A DNA stretch of 64,000 bases from Candidatus Melainabacteria bacterium (GCA_003258725.1 QHMG01000005.1:226583-290582), one strand, 5' to 3'; positions 25,545 to 34,646 are shown, counted from the stretch's first letter. A program made the numbers and translations. Notes: generated from the sequence alone by a model not told the origin.

Positions 25545-26402
25545 ATGGCCATATACAGAATTAAATTATTTGCTCTAAATGAAGGGGAGCACAAAGAAGA
25601 AAACGATAGAAAATATTGTATTGATAATAACATTTTCGCTATAGGTTGGGGTAATAATTATGTTAGTACCTTTGAAGAATATCAAAATGCTTTAAAGGGT
25701 CAAATAATTAGCAGAGGTCAAAAAATATCTTTAAATAATATGCTGAATGTTGCAATAGGCGATTATATTTGGGCACAAAAAGATGGAAGAACATTTTTAT
25801 TGGGGAAAGTAACAAGTGATATATTTTTAGATAATACAAGAAAGAGAATAGGACCAACAAGGAAATGCCAATGGAAGTATATAGACTTTGATGATGTTCC
25901 CGGAAAAATTTTAAGTTGTTTTGTTGGTTTTGGGACAACTTTACAAAAGGTTGATGTTGATAATAATTTTCAGAAATACTGTGAATGGTTATATGAAAAC
26001 AAAAATATAAAAATTTGTCTTGATAATTATAAATCACTTTTACATTCAGATGATTTAGAAGATTTATTAGGATTATATCTACAGAAGAAATTTGAATATT
26101 ATATATTACCTTCAACAAATAAACAGGGTTCTAAATTAATTGAATTTGAATTAAGAAATAATCATGGAGAAAAGGCTTGTATTCAATGTAAAATTGGAGC
26201 TAGTACGGTAGGAAAAGAAATTTTTGAAGAATTTAAAAACTATAAAATATTTATTTCCACATTTAGAGATGATGATTACGATAAATTTGGGACTAATGTG
26301 AAAACTATAAAAATAGATGAACTGTGTAAATGGGCAAAAGAAAATAAAAATATACTGCCTGAAAGAATCAAAAATTATATTAAAATTTCAAAAAACATTT
26401 AA
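25545..26402 (+). CDS. Predicted restriction-type nuclease with EVE/PUA-like N-terminus
   Basis: 285 residues, ATG 25545 with AAAAGGG upstream. Residues about 1-125 resemble the modified-base-binding EVE/PUA-like fold: FAIGWG near residue 31, then a GDYIWAQKDGRTFLLGKV strand pair. The C-terminal half resembles a Mrr-like PD-(D/E)xK core: DLEDLLGLYLQKKFEYYILP as the opening helix and strand, then IEFELRNNHGEKACIQCKIG as the strand with Gln-x-Lys. This suggests a stand-alone modification-dependent endonuclease. First gene of the island, 140 bp after the tRNA. Tandem GTTGCAAAAA repeats lie upstream (25465-25487). Assignment is by fold pattern only. Confidence 0.6.
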   Translation: MAIYRIKLFALNEGEHKEENDRKYCIDNNIFAIGWGNNYVSTFEEYQNALKGQIISRGQKISLNNMLNVAIGDYIWAQKDGRTFLLGKVTSDIFLDNTRKRIGPTRKCQWKYIDFDDVPGKILSCFVGFGTTLQKVDVDNNFQKYCEWLYENKNIKICLDNYKSLLHSDDLEDLLGLYLQKKFEYYILPSTNKQGSKLIEFELRNNHGEKACIQCKIGASTVGKEIFEEFKNYKIFISTFRDDDYDKFGTNVKTIKIDELCKWAKENKNILPERIKNYIKISKNI

Positions 26403-26408
26403 TTTACA

Positions 26409-26795
26409 CTATGTTCCAAATCTTCTGACTTTTTCTTGTGGTTCAATAGCTTGACTTACAATGCTATTAAGCAAGTTTACACATTTATCATTAACTTCTG
26501 GCAATAAATGGGTATACAAATCCATTGTCATTGTAATAGATGAATGCCCTAGTTGATGTTGAACATATTTATCGGGGGCACCGTTTGCAAGTAATAAACT
26601 AGCATATGTATGTCTTAAATCGTGGAATCTAATTTTATCAATTCCGGCTCTGTTTAAAGTAGGCAAAAATCTTCTTTTTGCCAAATTATCAGCACTTTGA
26701 TAGTTATGCGGATTGCGAGCAGAGGGCGGAGACTTGAATGTTGAATAAATGAAGTTTATGAAACATTCAATCGCAGACCCGTTTAATGCGAGCAA
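26409..26795 (-). pseudogene. Truncated tyrosine recombinase (integrase) C-terminal remnant
   Basis: The open frame has 128 codons, but only the last about 90 resemble an integrase. It has FHDLRHTYASLLLANG (HxxR box), LGHSSITMTMDLYTH with the final His and catalytic Tyr, and the domain end LLPEVND. The N-terminal DNA-binding domains and the first catalytic Arg are missing. The first 35 codons (to about 26700) look like read-through of unrelated DNA. The gene points toward the tRNA, the usual orientation for integrases of tRNA-targeted islands, and is probably dead. Confidence 0.8.
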
Positions 26796-26814
26796 CCAAG
26801 AAGGAGATTAAACT

Positions 26815-27531
26815 ATGAAAAGAGCATTTATTAAAACTCAAAACGTTAAGAAATTTATTACATTAATGGAGGAACTAAAGAAACTTCCGCCTAATATTCC
26901 AAAATTAGCAATGGTTTATGGTGAACACGGGCTTGGAAAATCAAAAACAATTCAATGGTGGGCTGATAAAAATGATTCCGTTTATGTCCGTGCAATACAA
27001 GGTATGACAAGCAGGTGGCTATTATCTGAAATTGCAGAAGAATTAGGTGAAGAACCTTTTTGGCATACACAAGAAACTTTTGGATTAATAGAAAATCATT
27101 TGAGAATAAATCCTAAAATCATAATCGTAGATGAAATTGATTATTTAATTGAAAAAAGTACTATTGAAACATTGAGAGATTTGCACGATAAAACAGATTG
27201 TCCAATAGTTTTGGTAGGAATGGGTTCTGTAGATAAAAAGCTTGCAAGATATCCTCATCTTTGCGACAGAATTTATAAATCATTAAAGTTTGAAAGTTAT
27301 AATTTTGAAGATATAGAGCAAATTTTATCAGAATTAACAGATTTGAAATTTAGCGAAGATGCTATTAAATATCTTGCAACACGAACTAATCAATTCCGAC
27401 AACTTATAAAACTAGTTAATAAAATAGAAAAATTATCAGAAACTAATAAAATACAAGAACTTGACGAATTCGCTTTGAAGGGGTTGTTGAATGAAAGAAC
27501 GCATATTACGACTTTGCAAAAGATTGGATAA
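26815..27531 (+). CDS. MuB/TnsC-like AAA ATPase of a transposition module
   Basis: 238 residues, ATG 26815 with AAGGAG. Walker A GEHGLGKSKT (about residues 39-48), Walker B IIIVDEIDYL (about 102-111), a sensor-type VLVGMGSVD (about 136-144) and an arginine-rich YPHLCDRI follow the order seen in phage Mu MuB and related ATPases, which bind target DNA and activate a DDE transposase. No transposase A gene is present. A 20-codon frame just before it (26753-26812) ends in a stop and could be the tail of one. It overlaps the next gene by 41 nt. Confidence 0.75.
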   Translation: MKRAFIKTQNVKKFITLMEELKKLPPNIPKLAMVYGEHGLGKSKTIQWWADKNDSVYVRAIQGMTSRWLLSEIAEELGEEPFWHTQETFGLIENHLRINPKIIIVDEIDYLIEKSTIETLRDLHDKTDCPIVLVGMGSVDKKLARYPHLCDRIYKSLKFESYNFEDIEQILSELTDLKFSEDAIKYLATRTNQFRQLIKLVNKIEKLSETNKIQELDEFALKGLLNERTHITTLQKIG

Positions 27532-27706
27532 ATTTACTTTTGAAGACGTTTTAGAAATTACTGAAAATATAGAAGAACAAGATTTAAAAAATATATTTGT
27601 TAATCTTATTAGTGAAAATAAACTTATTCAGAAGAATGGAATTTATTTTTATAACAAACAAATTGCAAAAACTAAACAAATAAATCAGTATCCATTATTT
27701 TTTTAG
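27491..27706 (+). CDS. Small helical protein, front part of a TAG-interrupted gene
   Basis: 71 residues, starting inside the end of the MuB-like gene. Predicted helices with an LCKRLDKFTFEDVLEITENI block look like a winged-helix start. It ends PLFF-TAG. The reading frame after the TAG stays open into the 133-residue frame at 27773-28174, so both are probably pieces of one original protein of about 227 codons. Function not recognised; it probably belongs to the transposition module by position. Confidence 0.6.
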   Translation: MKERILRLCKRLDKFTFEDVLEITENIEEQDLKNIFVNLISENKLIQKNGIYFYNKQIAKTKQINQYPLFF

Positions 27707-27772
27707 TTTCATAATAAGACGGAGATTGAATATATTTTAAAAGGATTTTGTGCAAATATTGAAGTTTTAAAA

Positions 27773-28174
27773 ATGAAAGATTTACTTGGTATTTCTAAAA
27801 ACGTTGTTGATAAATTTTATAATTATTTTAGAACTCTAATTTACGAAAAGCAAAAGCAAGAATTGCTAAAACATTATGACAAAAATCCTAAAATTGGATT
27901 AGAACGAAAATTTATGTCAGCAAAGATTTATTTGTATTTATATAATGGGAACTTATTTGTATCGGATAAAAAATTATGTACTAAAAATGATGAAATAAAA
28001 CATTCTGAAACTGAACGCTTAAAGGTTAAAAATACTTATTTAAGACGTTTTCTTAAAGTACAAAATAGAACATTCTCATATAAATTTCACTTACATTTAG
28101 CTGAAGAAATTTGGCGATATGGCATAGATTTTAGAGAATTATATTCTGATTTAACTAATATTATAAAAATCTAA
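27773..28174 (+). CDS. Rear part of the TAG-interrupted gene, transposon-associated
   Basis: 133 residues from the first ATG after the stop; the in-frame open region starts at 27707 (FHNKTEIEYILKGFCANIEV). There is a helix-turn-helix-like block, LLGISKNVVDKFYNYFRTLI, reminiscent of the N-terminal regulatory part of IS1595-type transposases, then a basic region (KNTYLRRFLKVQNRTFSYKFH) and WRYGIDFRELY. No DDE residues can be assigned. No good RBS precedes the ATG, so independent translation is doubtful. Confidence 0.5.
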   Translation: MKDLLGISKNVVDKFYNYFRTLIYEKQKQELLKHYDKNPKIGLERKFMSAKIYLYLYNGNLFVSDKKLCTKNDEIKHSETERLKVKNTYLRRFLKVQNRTFSYKFHLHLAEEIWRYGIDFRELYSDLTNIIKI

Positions 28175-28309
28175 AAAATACTTGCAATACAAGAAGTATA
28201 AATGAATAACTATCTTAAATTTTTTTCATATGTGTTTTATTAAACACATATGGTTGATTTAATTATATATGCAAGTGATTAATGTCTTTACAATAGAAAG
28301 GAATTTATA

Positions 28310-28459
28310 ATGATTGAAAAAGATTATCAATTTTATGGAACAAAAATTTTAAAACTTAAAACCCAAGAAATTGGTTTATTGATTTGTGTTTGGAAGAGTA
28401 AATTTGCTGATGGTGAAGTTGATTTTGTAATGTGTGTAAATAAACAAGGCAAGAGATAA
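28310..28459 (+). CDS. Small protein of unknown function (49 residues)
   Basis: ATG 28310 follows AAAGGAATT with good spacing, and the frame closes at TAA 28457-28459. The sequence has alternating polar/hydrophobic strands (YGTKILKLKTQEIGLLICVW, then EVDFVMCVN), suggesting a small beta-sheet protein. It lies alone between the transposon remnant and the defence-like genes, possibly an island regulator or a remnant. Confidence 0.45.
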   Translation: MIEKDYQFYGTKILKLKTQEIGLLICVWKSKFADGEVDFVMCVNKQGKR

Positions 28460-28691
28460 ATATTAAATTAGATAACATTAGATGTTTAGAAGATGATTGT
28501 ATGCAAGAAAATCACAAAGATTTATATATTATGCAAAAAAATACAAGTTTCATTTAAAAATTATCGTAAAACTTAATCAAATAAATATTTATACAAAACT
28601 AAATACAATAATTTTATTGAAAAAGATTTCATGTTTGGCTGCTAATGAAATTTAAACTATCATACCTACTCCGATTAGCATATTGAACATT
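28460..28691. other. Non-coding AT-rich gap
   Basis: No RBS-supported open frame longer than about 20 codons. The only structure seen is a weak A/T-rich palindromic tendency. It separates the 49-residue gene from the convergent end of the 28692-29810 gene. Confidence 0.4.
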
Positions 28692-29810
28692 TTAGACAAT
28701 TTTTTTATACATGGTTGTCAAATCACAAACATTTCTGTCTATATAACATTTAGCTTCTGGAGTTCCATTAAATTGTCCATGCGAATAACGTAATTCATTT
28801 TTAAAAATAATCTTACAGCCATTAGTTTTATTGATAATTTCAGTATAAAAATTCAACTGTGATTTTGGGACTTCTATCCAAACTTTATTGATAACAATAT
28901 CTCTACTTGCATCCCTTAATTTTGGTACTTTATATATTGTAACTGAATTATTTGTAGTTTTTGCATAATAATATTCTTCATCTTCAATTCTAAAAAAACG
29001 CATAAGACCAACTGGGGATGTTCCTTGGCATTTTGATACTAAATTAATAATATTTTGACCTGCCGCTATTGCACAATCCTTTTTAGCTTTAATATATTCT
29101 TCATCATCATCAACTGAGTTTTTTATCCACTTGCTAAAAACATATTCTCTTAAATGGCTATTTGTTCTGCTTTCAAATTCGCTATAACTTAACTTATGAA
29201 TATCATCAAACTTAACCTTTTCGGTTGAATTGTAATTTAAAACAATCGAATTACCGTGCAACTCTCCTATTACGTGGTATTTGTTTTCTCTCACTTTTTC
29301 AAACAGATCCGGTCCGTCTTTTAATAAACATTTACAAGTTGTATTAAACCAATTTTCAAATTCATCATTGGCAAATTCTTTAAAAACATGCAGGCCAGTA
29401 CTATATTTATCAGTACTTAATAATATATTTAATAACTTGTATAATCCCCTATTCTCCAATATAAAACTCTTTTCTTTTAATGAGAATTTATAATTGTCAA
29501 TGATTAAGTCAATAGGTGTATCTGATTGCGTATCACACCCCACCCACACAATTTTAGGATTGTCTTTTATATCAAATTTTTCTTTTATTATGCTTCCCAA
29601 TTTTATTGCATTTTTTATTATAGTTAATTCTCTTTCATTAAAAGTATCGGAATTCGCCGCAATCATTTGAATTGTTAATTTACATGGTAAATCTATATTT
29701 TTAGTACAGATCTCATAAAAATATTCAGGTGTAATGTTGGATAAATCTTTTTTATTGAAGAAAGAAAAAGCTACTCCAAGCTCTCTTAAATGTGTATAAA
29801 TATCTGCCAT
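28692..29810 (-). CDS. Candidate type II restriction endonuclease (partner of the C5 methyltransferase)
   Basis: 372 residues, ATG 29810. It is divergent from the cytosine methyltransferase, with a 49-bp gap, a layout usual for R-M pairs. Residues 99-115 (PIDLIIDNYKFSLKEKS) fit the D...SLK strand seen in some PD-(D/E)xK endonucleases in which the acidic residue has moved. Other blocks (KYHVIGELHGNSIVLNYNS; GTSPVGLMRFFRIEDEEYYY) are not recognised. Family assignment rests mainly on position. Alternative: another defence component of unknown type. Confidence 0.55.
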   Translation of the reverse strand: MADIYTHLRELGVAFSFFNKKDLSNITPEYFYEICTKNIDLPCKLTIQMIAANSDTFNERELTIIKNAIKLGSIIKEKFDIKDNPKIVWVGCDTQSDTPIDLIIDNYKFSLKEKSFILENRGLYKLLNILLSTDKYSTGLHVFKEFANDEFENWFNTTCKCLLKDGPDLFEKVRENKYHVIGELHGNSIVLNYNSTEKVKFDDIHKLSYSEFESRTNSHLREYVFSKWIKNSVDDDEEYIKAKKDCAIAAGQNIINLVSKCQGTSPVGLMRFFRIEDEEYYYAKTTNNSVTIYKVPKLRDASRDIVINKVWIEVPKSQLNFYTEIINKTNGCKIIFKNELRYSHGQFNGTPEAKCYIDRNVCDLTTMYKKIV

Positions 29811-29859
29811 GCTATCAAACCTCTTACTCTTAACATTCTAACACAAACCAGATTTTTTT

Positions 29860-31173
29860 ATGTATTTTATGTATAATCAAGATATGGGTAATAAAGTTAT
29901 TGATTCAAGAAAAGGAAAAAATAAAAAAGTTTTATCGCTCTTTAGTGGGTGCGGAGGAATGGATTTGGGCTTTGAAGGTAGCTTTAAAGTACCTTCGGCT
30001 TGTGTAAATAAAGATATTCATCCAGATTGGGTAAAAAACGAATCGAATAATTTTATAGAACTACAACCAACTGATTTTAATTTAGTTTTTGCAAACGATA
30101 TTATGGATATCGCAAAAACTGCTTGGAATTCATATTTTAAAAAATACGGATATTCTGATAATATATTTCATTTAAAAAGCATTGTGGATCTTGTAAAGGC
30201 ATATAAAAAGGGCGAGTATAGTTTTCCAGAAAATATTGACATCGTAACTGGAGGATTCCCTTGTCAAGATTTTAGTGTCGCAGGAAAAAGAAGAGGATTT
30301 AACTCTGAAAAGAGTCACAATGGTAAAAAAGAAGAGTTTGATGTTCCAACAACAGAAACAAGAGGTATGCTTTACCTTTGGATGAAAGAAGTAATTAAAA
30401 TTACAAAACCTAAAGTTTTTATAGCTGAAAATGTTAAGGGTTTAGTGTCTTTCGGTGATGTAAAAGAAATAATTGAAAATGATTTTAGAAATATTGATGA
30501 AGGATATTTAGTTGTTCCTGCACGTATTCTTTTTGCTGGAGATTATGGAGTCCCGCAAAAAAGAGAACGTGTGATTTTTATAGGTCTTAATAAAAAATAT
30601 TTAAAGAAAGATGCTCTAAAAGCACTTACTCAAGAGCATATTTCAAAAGAATATGATCCGTATCCTGTAAAAACACATTATGATAATTCAAAAACAATTG
30701 CTCAATTAAGTTTGCTAAAATTAAAACCGTACGTCACAACTTTTGAGGTGGTCAAAGATTTAAAAGAACCAGCAGAAGAAATTAAAGATTTGGCTCAAAT
30801 GTGCTACTCGAAAGCGAAATATTGTCCTAATTCGCAGGGACAAACAGAAATTAACTTAAATGGTTTGGCTCCTACTATTAGAGCTGAACATCATGGGAAT
30901 ATTGAATACAGAAGATTATCAAAGGATAATGGTGGCACACATCTTTCTGAATTAAAACATGGTTTAGAAGAAAGGCGACTTACCGTAAGAGAGTGTGCTC
31001 GTTTTCAAACTTTCCCAGATGATTATCCATTTGTTCAAACGGCAGAAAAAGCAGGACGATACAAGTTAAGTGCAAGTAGTGCTTATAAATTAATTGGTAA
31101 CGCAGTTCCTCCATTATTAGCCTACAATATTGCCAAAAGACTTGAAGAATTGTGGGATAAGTTATTTAAGTAA
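29860..31173 (+). CDS. DNA (cytosine-5-)-methyltransferase
   Basis: 437 residues. All main motifs present: I LSLFSGCGGMDLGFEG (about residues 26-41), IV GGFPCQDFSVAG with the catalytic Cys (about 130-141), VI AENVKGL (about 188-194), VIII QKRERVIFIG (about 232-241), IX RRLTVRECARFQTFPDDY (about 376-393) and X YKLIGNAVPPLLAYNIA (about 410-426). The start is uncertain: a TATAAT at 29872-29877 lies 6 nt before the in-frame ATG 29884, which would give a leaderless message and a 429-residue protein. It likely protects against the divergent gene product. Confidence 0.95.
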   Translation: MYFMYNQDMGNKVIDSRKGKNKKVLSLFSGCGGMDLGFEGSFKVPSACVNKDIHPDWVKNESNNFIELQPTDFNLVFANDIMDIAKTAWNSYFKKYGYSDNIFHLKSIVDLVKAYKKGEYSFPENIDIVTGGFPCQDFSVAGKRRGFNSEKSHNGKKEEFDVPTTETRGMLYLWMKEVIKITKPKVFIAENVKGLVSFGDVKEIIENDFRNIDEGYLVVPARILFAGDYGVPQKRERVIFIGLNKKYLKKDALKALTQEHISKEYDPYPVKTHYDNSKTIAQLSLLKLKPYVTTFEVVKDLKEPAEEIKDLAQMCYSKAKYCPNSQGQTEINLNGLAPTIRAEHHGNIEYRRLSKDNGGTHLSELKHGLEERRLTVRECARFQTFPDDYPFVQTAEKAGRYKLSASSAYKLIGNAVPPLLAYNIAKRLEELWDKLFK

Positions 31174-31193
31174 TAGAAAATACAGGAGTAATT

Positions 31194-32204
31194 ATGAATA
31201 TTATACGAGGTTCAAATAGCAATCCACAAATTTCATCAGAATTGATTGATACATTAGAGAAATTAGATGTAGAGGGAACTTTATATCTTGGTTTTCCGAT
31301 TATAAGTGTAGATGACGAGATAAACAATTGTGATGCAATGTTAATATCCGATCAAAAAGGTATTGTAGTTTTTGATTTTAACAATAGAAATTACGAAGGA
31401 GAAGAGTTAGAAAATATTTATGATAAATACTATCTTGCTTTAAAAAGTAAATTGACACAACATATAGAATTGACCACAAAAGAAGGGCGTGAACGTAAGT
31501 TGGATGTCCCAATTGAAATAATGCTCTTTGGCTATAATTCAATTGATTCAATGCAATTCCCTAACATAATTGTTGCAACAAAACAAAATCTATACGAACA
31601 AATAAATAATTTGGATAACCTTGACCCAAAATATATTAGGCCGTTAAAAGCCGCTATTGATAGTGTTAAAACAATAAAACCACGAAAAAAACGTACTGAA
31701 GTCGCCAAAAAGGATTCTAAAGGAGCAATATTAAAAATAATTGAAAAAGAGATTGCTAATCTTGATAAATGGCAGCAAGAAGCTGCAATTGAGACACCAG
31801 AGGGACCACAAAGAATACGAGGATTAGCTGGCTCTGGAAAAACAGTTGTAATAGCTCGAAAAGCGGCTTATTTGCATGGTCAAAATCCAGATTGGAATAT
31901 TATAATTACATATAATACAAGGTCTTTATATCAGCAATTAAAAGAATTAATAAGGCGTTTTTATTATGATCAATGTTATGATGAACCAAATTGGGATAAA
32001 ATAAAAATAATTCCAGCTTGGGGTGGACAATCCGAAGGTTTATATTCAATTATTACACAGTATTATAATACGATCCCAATGAATTTTTCAGATGCTAAAG
32101 CAAAGTATGGTTATATGAGTGCATTTGAAGGAGTTTGTAATGAATTCCTAGCGAAAATACACCAAAACAATTTATATAAAAGCCATTATTTGATGCGGTG
32201 CTAA
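31194..32204 (+). CDS. NERD-like SF1 helicase, front part (frame-disrupted)
   Basis: 336 residues, ATG 31194 after AGGAG. The N-terminal 80 residues (NCDAMLISDQKGIVVFDFNN) match the NERD nuclease-related pattern (D-A-x-x-I-S-x-x-G-I-x-x-x-x-x), but the usual E-x-K is D-F-N, so nuclease activity is doubtful. A UvrD/SF1 motor starts near residue 200 with Walker A IRGLAGSGKTVVIARKA. It ends abruptly (HYLMRC-stop). The Walker B lies at the beginning of the next frame, so this is half of a protein of about 700 residues. Confidence 0.8.
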   Translation: MNIIRGSNSNPQISSELIDTLEKLDVEGTLYLGFPIISVDDEINNCDAMLISDQKGIVVFDFNNRNYEGEELENIYDKYYLALKSKLTQHIELTTKEGRERKLDVPIEIMLFGYNSIDSMQFPNIIVATKQNLYEQINNLDNLDPKYIRPLKAAIDSVKTIKPRKKRTEVAKKDSKGAILKIIEKEIANLDKWQQEAAIETPEGPQRIRGLAGSGKTVVIARKAAYLHGQNPDWNIIITYNTRSLYQQLKELIRRFYYDQCYDEPNWDKIKIIPAWGGQSEGLYSIITQYYNTIPMNFSDAKAKYGYMSAFEGVCNEFLAKIHQNNLYKSHYLMRC

Positions 32205-33301
32205 TTGATGAAGCTCAAGATTTGCCTCAAAGTTTTTTTGAAATAATTTATATAGTAACAAAACAACCCAAAAGAATTATATGGGCATATGACGAATTAC
32301 AGAACCTTGGTGGTTATTCAATGTCATCACCAGAAGAACTTTTTGGGAAGGACAAACAAACTAACCTTGCAAATGTTTCTCTATATAACAGTCCAAATGA
32401 GCCTAAGCAAGATATTATACTCCCCGTTTGCTATCGTAATACCAAATGGGCATTGAGTACCGCTCATGCATTGGGATTTGGGGCATACCGAAAGAAAGGA
32501 TTAGTACAACTATTTAAAGATGCAGATTTATGGAGTGATATTGGATATCAATTAATTGAAGGTGATTTTGATAAAGCCGATAGTATGATAAAACTGAAAA
32601 GAAAGGATGAATGTACTCCTTCGTTCTTCAACAATTATATTAATCCAGATGAAGCAATTAAATTTAATACATTTAAATCGAAACTTGAACAATATAATTG
32701 GTTAATAAATGATATAAAAAATAATTTAAAAAATGAAGAAATTGAAGAGGACGATATTCTTGTTATATTGCCAGAACCATTAACTGGTAGACAAGAAGCT
32801 TCAATTCTGATTGAAATCTTTATGCAGAATGATTTAAAAGCCCATATGGTTGGAATAACAAGCAATAAAGAAACCGTATTTATTGAAAAATCAATTGCAA
32901 TATCAGGAATTCACAGAGCTAAGGGGAATGAAGCCCCTCTTGTATATATACTTAATTCACAATATTGCTATGATGGTATTGCATTAAGCAGAAAACGAAA
33001 TATTCTTTTTACTGCAATAACTCGTTCTAGAGCATGGGTTAATGTATTAGGGTATAACGATAATGAAAACAATGACAATATGACAAATCTGGAAAAAGAA
33101 TTTTTTGATATAAAGAATAATGATTATAATATCCAATTTAAGCTTCCTACAGATGAAGAATTATATAATTTACGTCAAATTCATCGTGATCGTTCAAAAG
33201 ATTCAATAGAGAGATTGGAAAAAGCGAAAAGATATAAAAAATATTTAGAAGAATTACCAGAGGATGAAAAGAAATTAATTGATATTGAGGATTTGTTTTA
33301 G
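32198..33301 (+). CDS. NERD-like SF1 helicase, rear part (frame-disrupted)
   Basis: 367 residues beginning at GTG 32198, but the homologous frame already reads KPLFDAVLIDEAQDLPQSF from about 32180. It holds Walker B VLIDEAQD, motif III-like IWAYDELQN, motif IV-V ISGIHRAKGNEAPLVYILN and motif VI LFTAITRSRAWVNVLG. These are hallmarks of UvrD-like helicases. It joins the previous frame by a one-base shift near AAAA at 32177-32180. GTG of the DUF2290 gene follows the stop directly. Confidence 0.8.
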   Translation: MLIDEAQDLPQSFFEIIYIVTKQPKRIIWAYDELQNLGGYSMSSPEELFGKDKQTNLANVSLYNSPNEPKQDIILPVCYRNTKWALSTAHALGFGAYRKKGLVQLFKDADLWSDIGYQLIEGDFDKADSMIKLKRKDECTPSFFNNYINPDEAIKFNTFKSKLEQYNWLINDIKNNLKNEEIEEDDILVILPEPLTGRQEASILIEIFMQNDLKAHMVGITSNKETVFIEKSIAISGIHRAKGNEAPLVYILNSQYCYDGIALSRKRNILFTAITRSRAWVNVLGYNDNENNDNMTNLEKEFFDIKNNDYNIQFKLPTDEELYNLRQIHRDRSKDSIERLEKAKRYKKYLEELPEDEKKLIDIEDLF

Positions 33302-33990
33302 TGAATATACAAAGTCTAAACTCGGAAATTAACAACATCAGTCAAAACTTAATTTCCTCTGGTATGGCATTGGATTATAATTTTTCTAAGTATGACTGTA
33401 AAACAAACGCTATAACATTTTGCAAGCAGCAAAATTTGTTTGATATTCTTTCATCTAAAGATACAATAGAAAGACATAAAAAATTTATTGAAGGCAAATA
33501 TTATAATTGTTTATTATTTGATGGTGCATTATTGCAGTTTTTTTATAAATTTAAAAGTAAAGAACTTATATCGCATAGGCTTGCTTATATACCCTCTCCT
33601 ATTTGTATCACGATGGATGAATTAGCCGAGTTTTCATTTGTAGAAATATTAGAAAAAGTTGAAAATATTCCCAATGAATTAAAAAAAAGAATCCAAGAAT
33701 ACACTATTTTACGCTTTGACTATGATGTTGAAAATGCAAATATTTATCATCCAGCATCACATTTTACCATACTTAAATCAAATTGCAGAATTCCAGTTTG
33801 TTCTCCTTTAACTCCATTAATGTTTTTAAACTTTGTATTGAACAATTTCTATAGTAATGATTTTTTAGAAAGTAATAATATTAATATTAAAAAAATTGAA
33901 GAATTAAAATCTATAAAATCGCATTGTTTTAATGCAGAAAAAAATATACAAATTCAACATAAAAAATTTTTCTATTTTAATATTGAATAA
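33301..33990 (+). CDS. DUF2290 domain protein
   Basis: 229 residues from GTG 33301, directly after the helicase stop, so coupled to it. Blocks typical of DUF2290: YYNCLLFDGALLQFFYKFKS, HRLAYIPSP, LRFDYD, HPASHFTI, NCRIPVCSPLTPLMFLNFVL and NNFY. The biochemical role of DUF2290 is not established; it is often found beside helicases in defence-type loci. Here it ends the operon. Confidence 0.85.
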   Translation: MNIQSLNSEINNISQNLISSGMALDYNFSKYDCKTNAITFCKQQNLFDILSSKDTIERHKKFIEGKYYNCLLFDGALLQFFYKFKSKELISHRLAYIPSPICITMDELAEFSFVEILEKVENIPNELKKRIQEYTILRFDYDVENANIYHPASHFTILKSNCRIPVCSPLTPLMFLNFVLNNFYSNDFLESNNINIKKIEELKSIKSHCFNAEKNIQIQHKKFFYFNIE

Positions 33991-34364
33991 ATTGTAATAA
34001 ATTTTTAAGATTCTTAAACTCTAAATGATATTTTACAATTATATTTGAAAAATTTAGTGTAGAGAAAAATCTACCTTAAATGCTAATTTTTCTGGGAATT
34101 TGTGTTGCTTTTTCTGCTTTCTCATGTTAATTAACATGAGTCCGAAAGAGTGCCGAAAAATTAGGAAAAAAAATTCAAAATTCCTGTGACATGAAAATTT
34201 TAATTGATTCAAAACAGACACAAAGGTCGGAATTGATGTTCCAATTTTTCTGATTACGATGTAATGTGTCAGTACCATGGCGGATTTTGACAAGGCTGAG
34301 CAAAGCGAACGCCGTCCTTGTGAAAAATCTGTCGGAATGAAGTTTTTACAAAAGGAAAAACGTA

Positions 34365-34646
34365 ATGGAGTGCAAAGATTTTGAACCGTCAATAATCCAA
34401 GACAATGAAATTGAATATATAAATATAAGCAAAGCTTTTAGCTCCTCACTCGTTAAAAAAGCTGATGCAAGCATCGCTCTTAAGTCGTTCGTCCCTAACC
34501 CTGTTTGTATCACAATTCCACCTTTTCATCGCTTAATACTTGTAACTTATATTGTGTTACAAAAATATTTATTTGAGTTTGTTCTAGTTTCATTTTCTTA
34601 TCTAATAATTCTAATTGTTTTTTTATACACGCGGATTTTTCAATAA
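34365..34646 (+). CDS. Short frame, possible gene remnant
   Basis: ATG 34365 follows AAAAGGAAAA, a plausible RBS. The first 45 residues are soluble and polar (KDFEPSIIQDNEIEYINIS, then LVKKADASIALKSF); the rest is hydrophobic and overlaps the opposite coiled-coil frame, so it is probably not the true end. Not recognised. Low confidence that a protein is made. Confidence 0.25.
   Translation: MECKDFEPSIIQDNEIEYINISKAFSSSLVKKADASIALKSFVPNPVCITIPPFHRLILVTYIVLQKYLFEFVLVSFSYLIILIVFLYTRIFQ

Noticed and set aside
27491..28174. Genome-wide TAG recoding
   Set aside because: Several intact housekeeping genes end with TAG at the expected protein length (rplS, rbgA, rpmF).
34054..34392. Minus frame of 112 codons in the island end
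   Set aside because: Cys/Ser/Phe-rich with no RBS and no recognisable domain; looks like chance.
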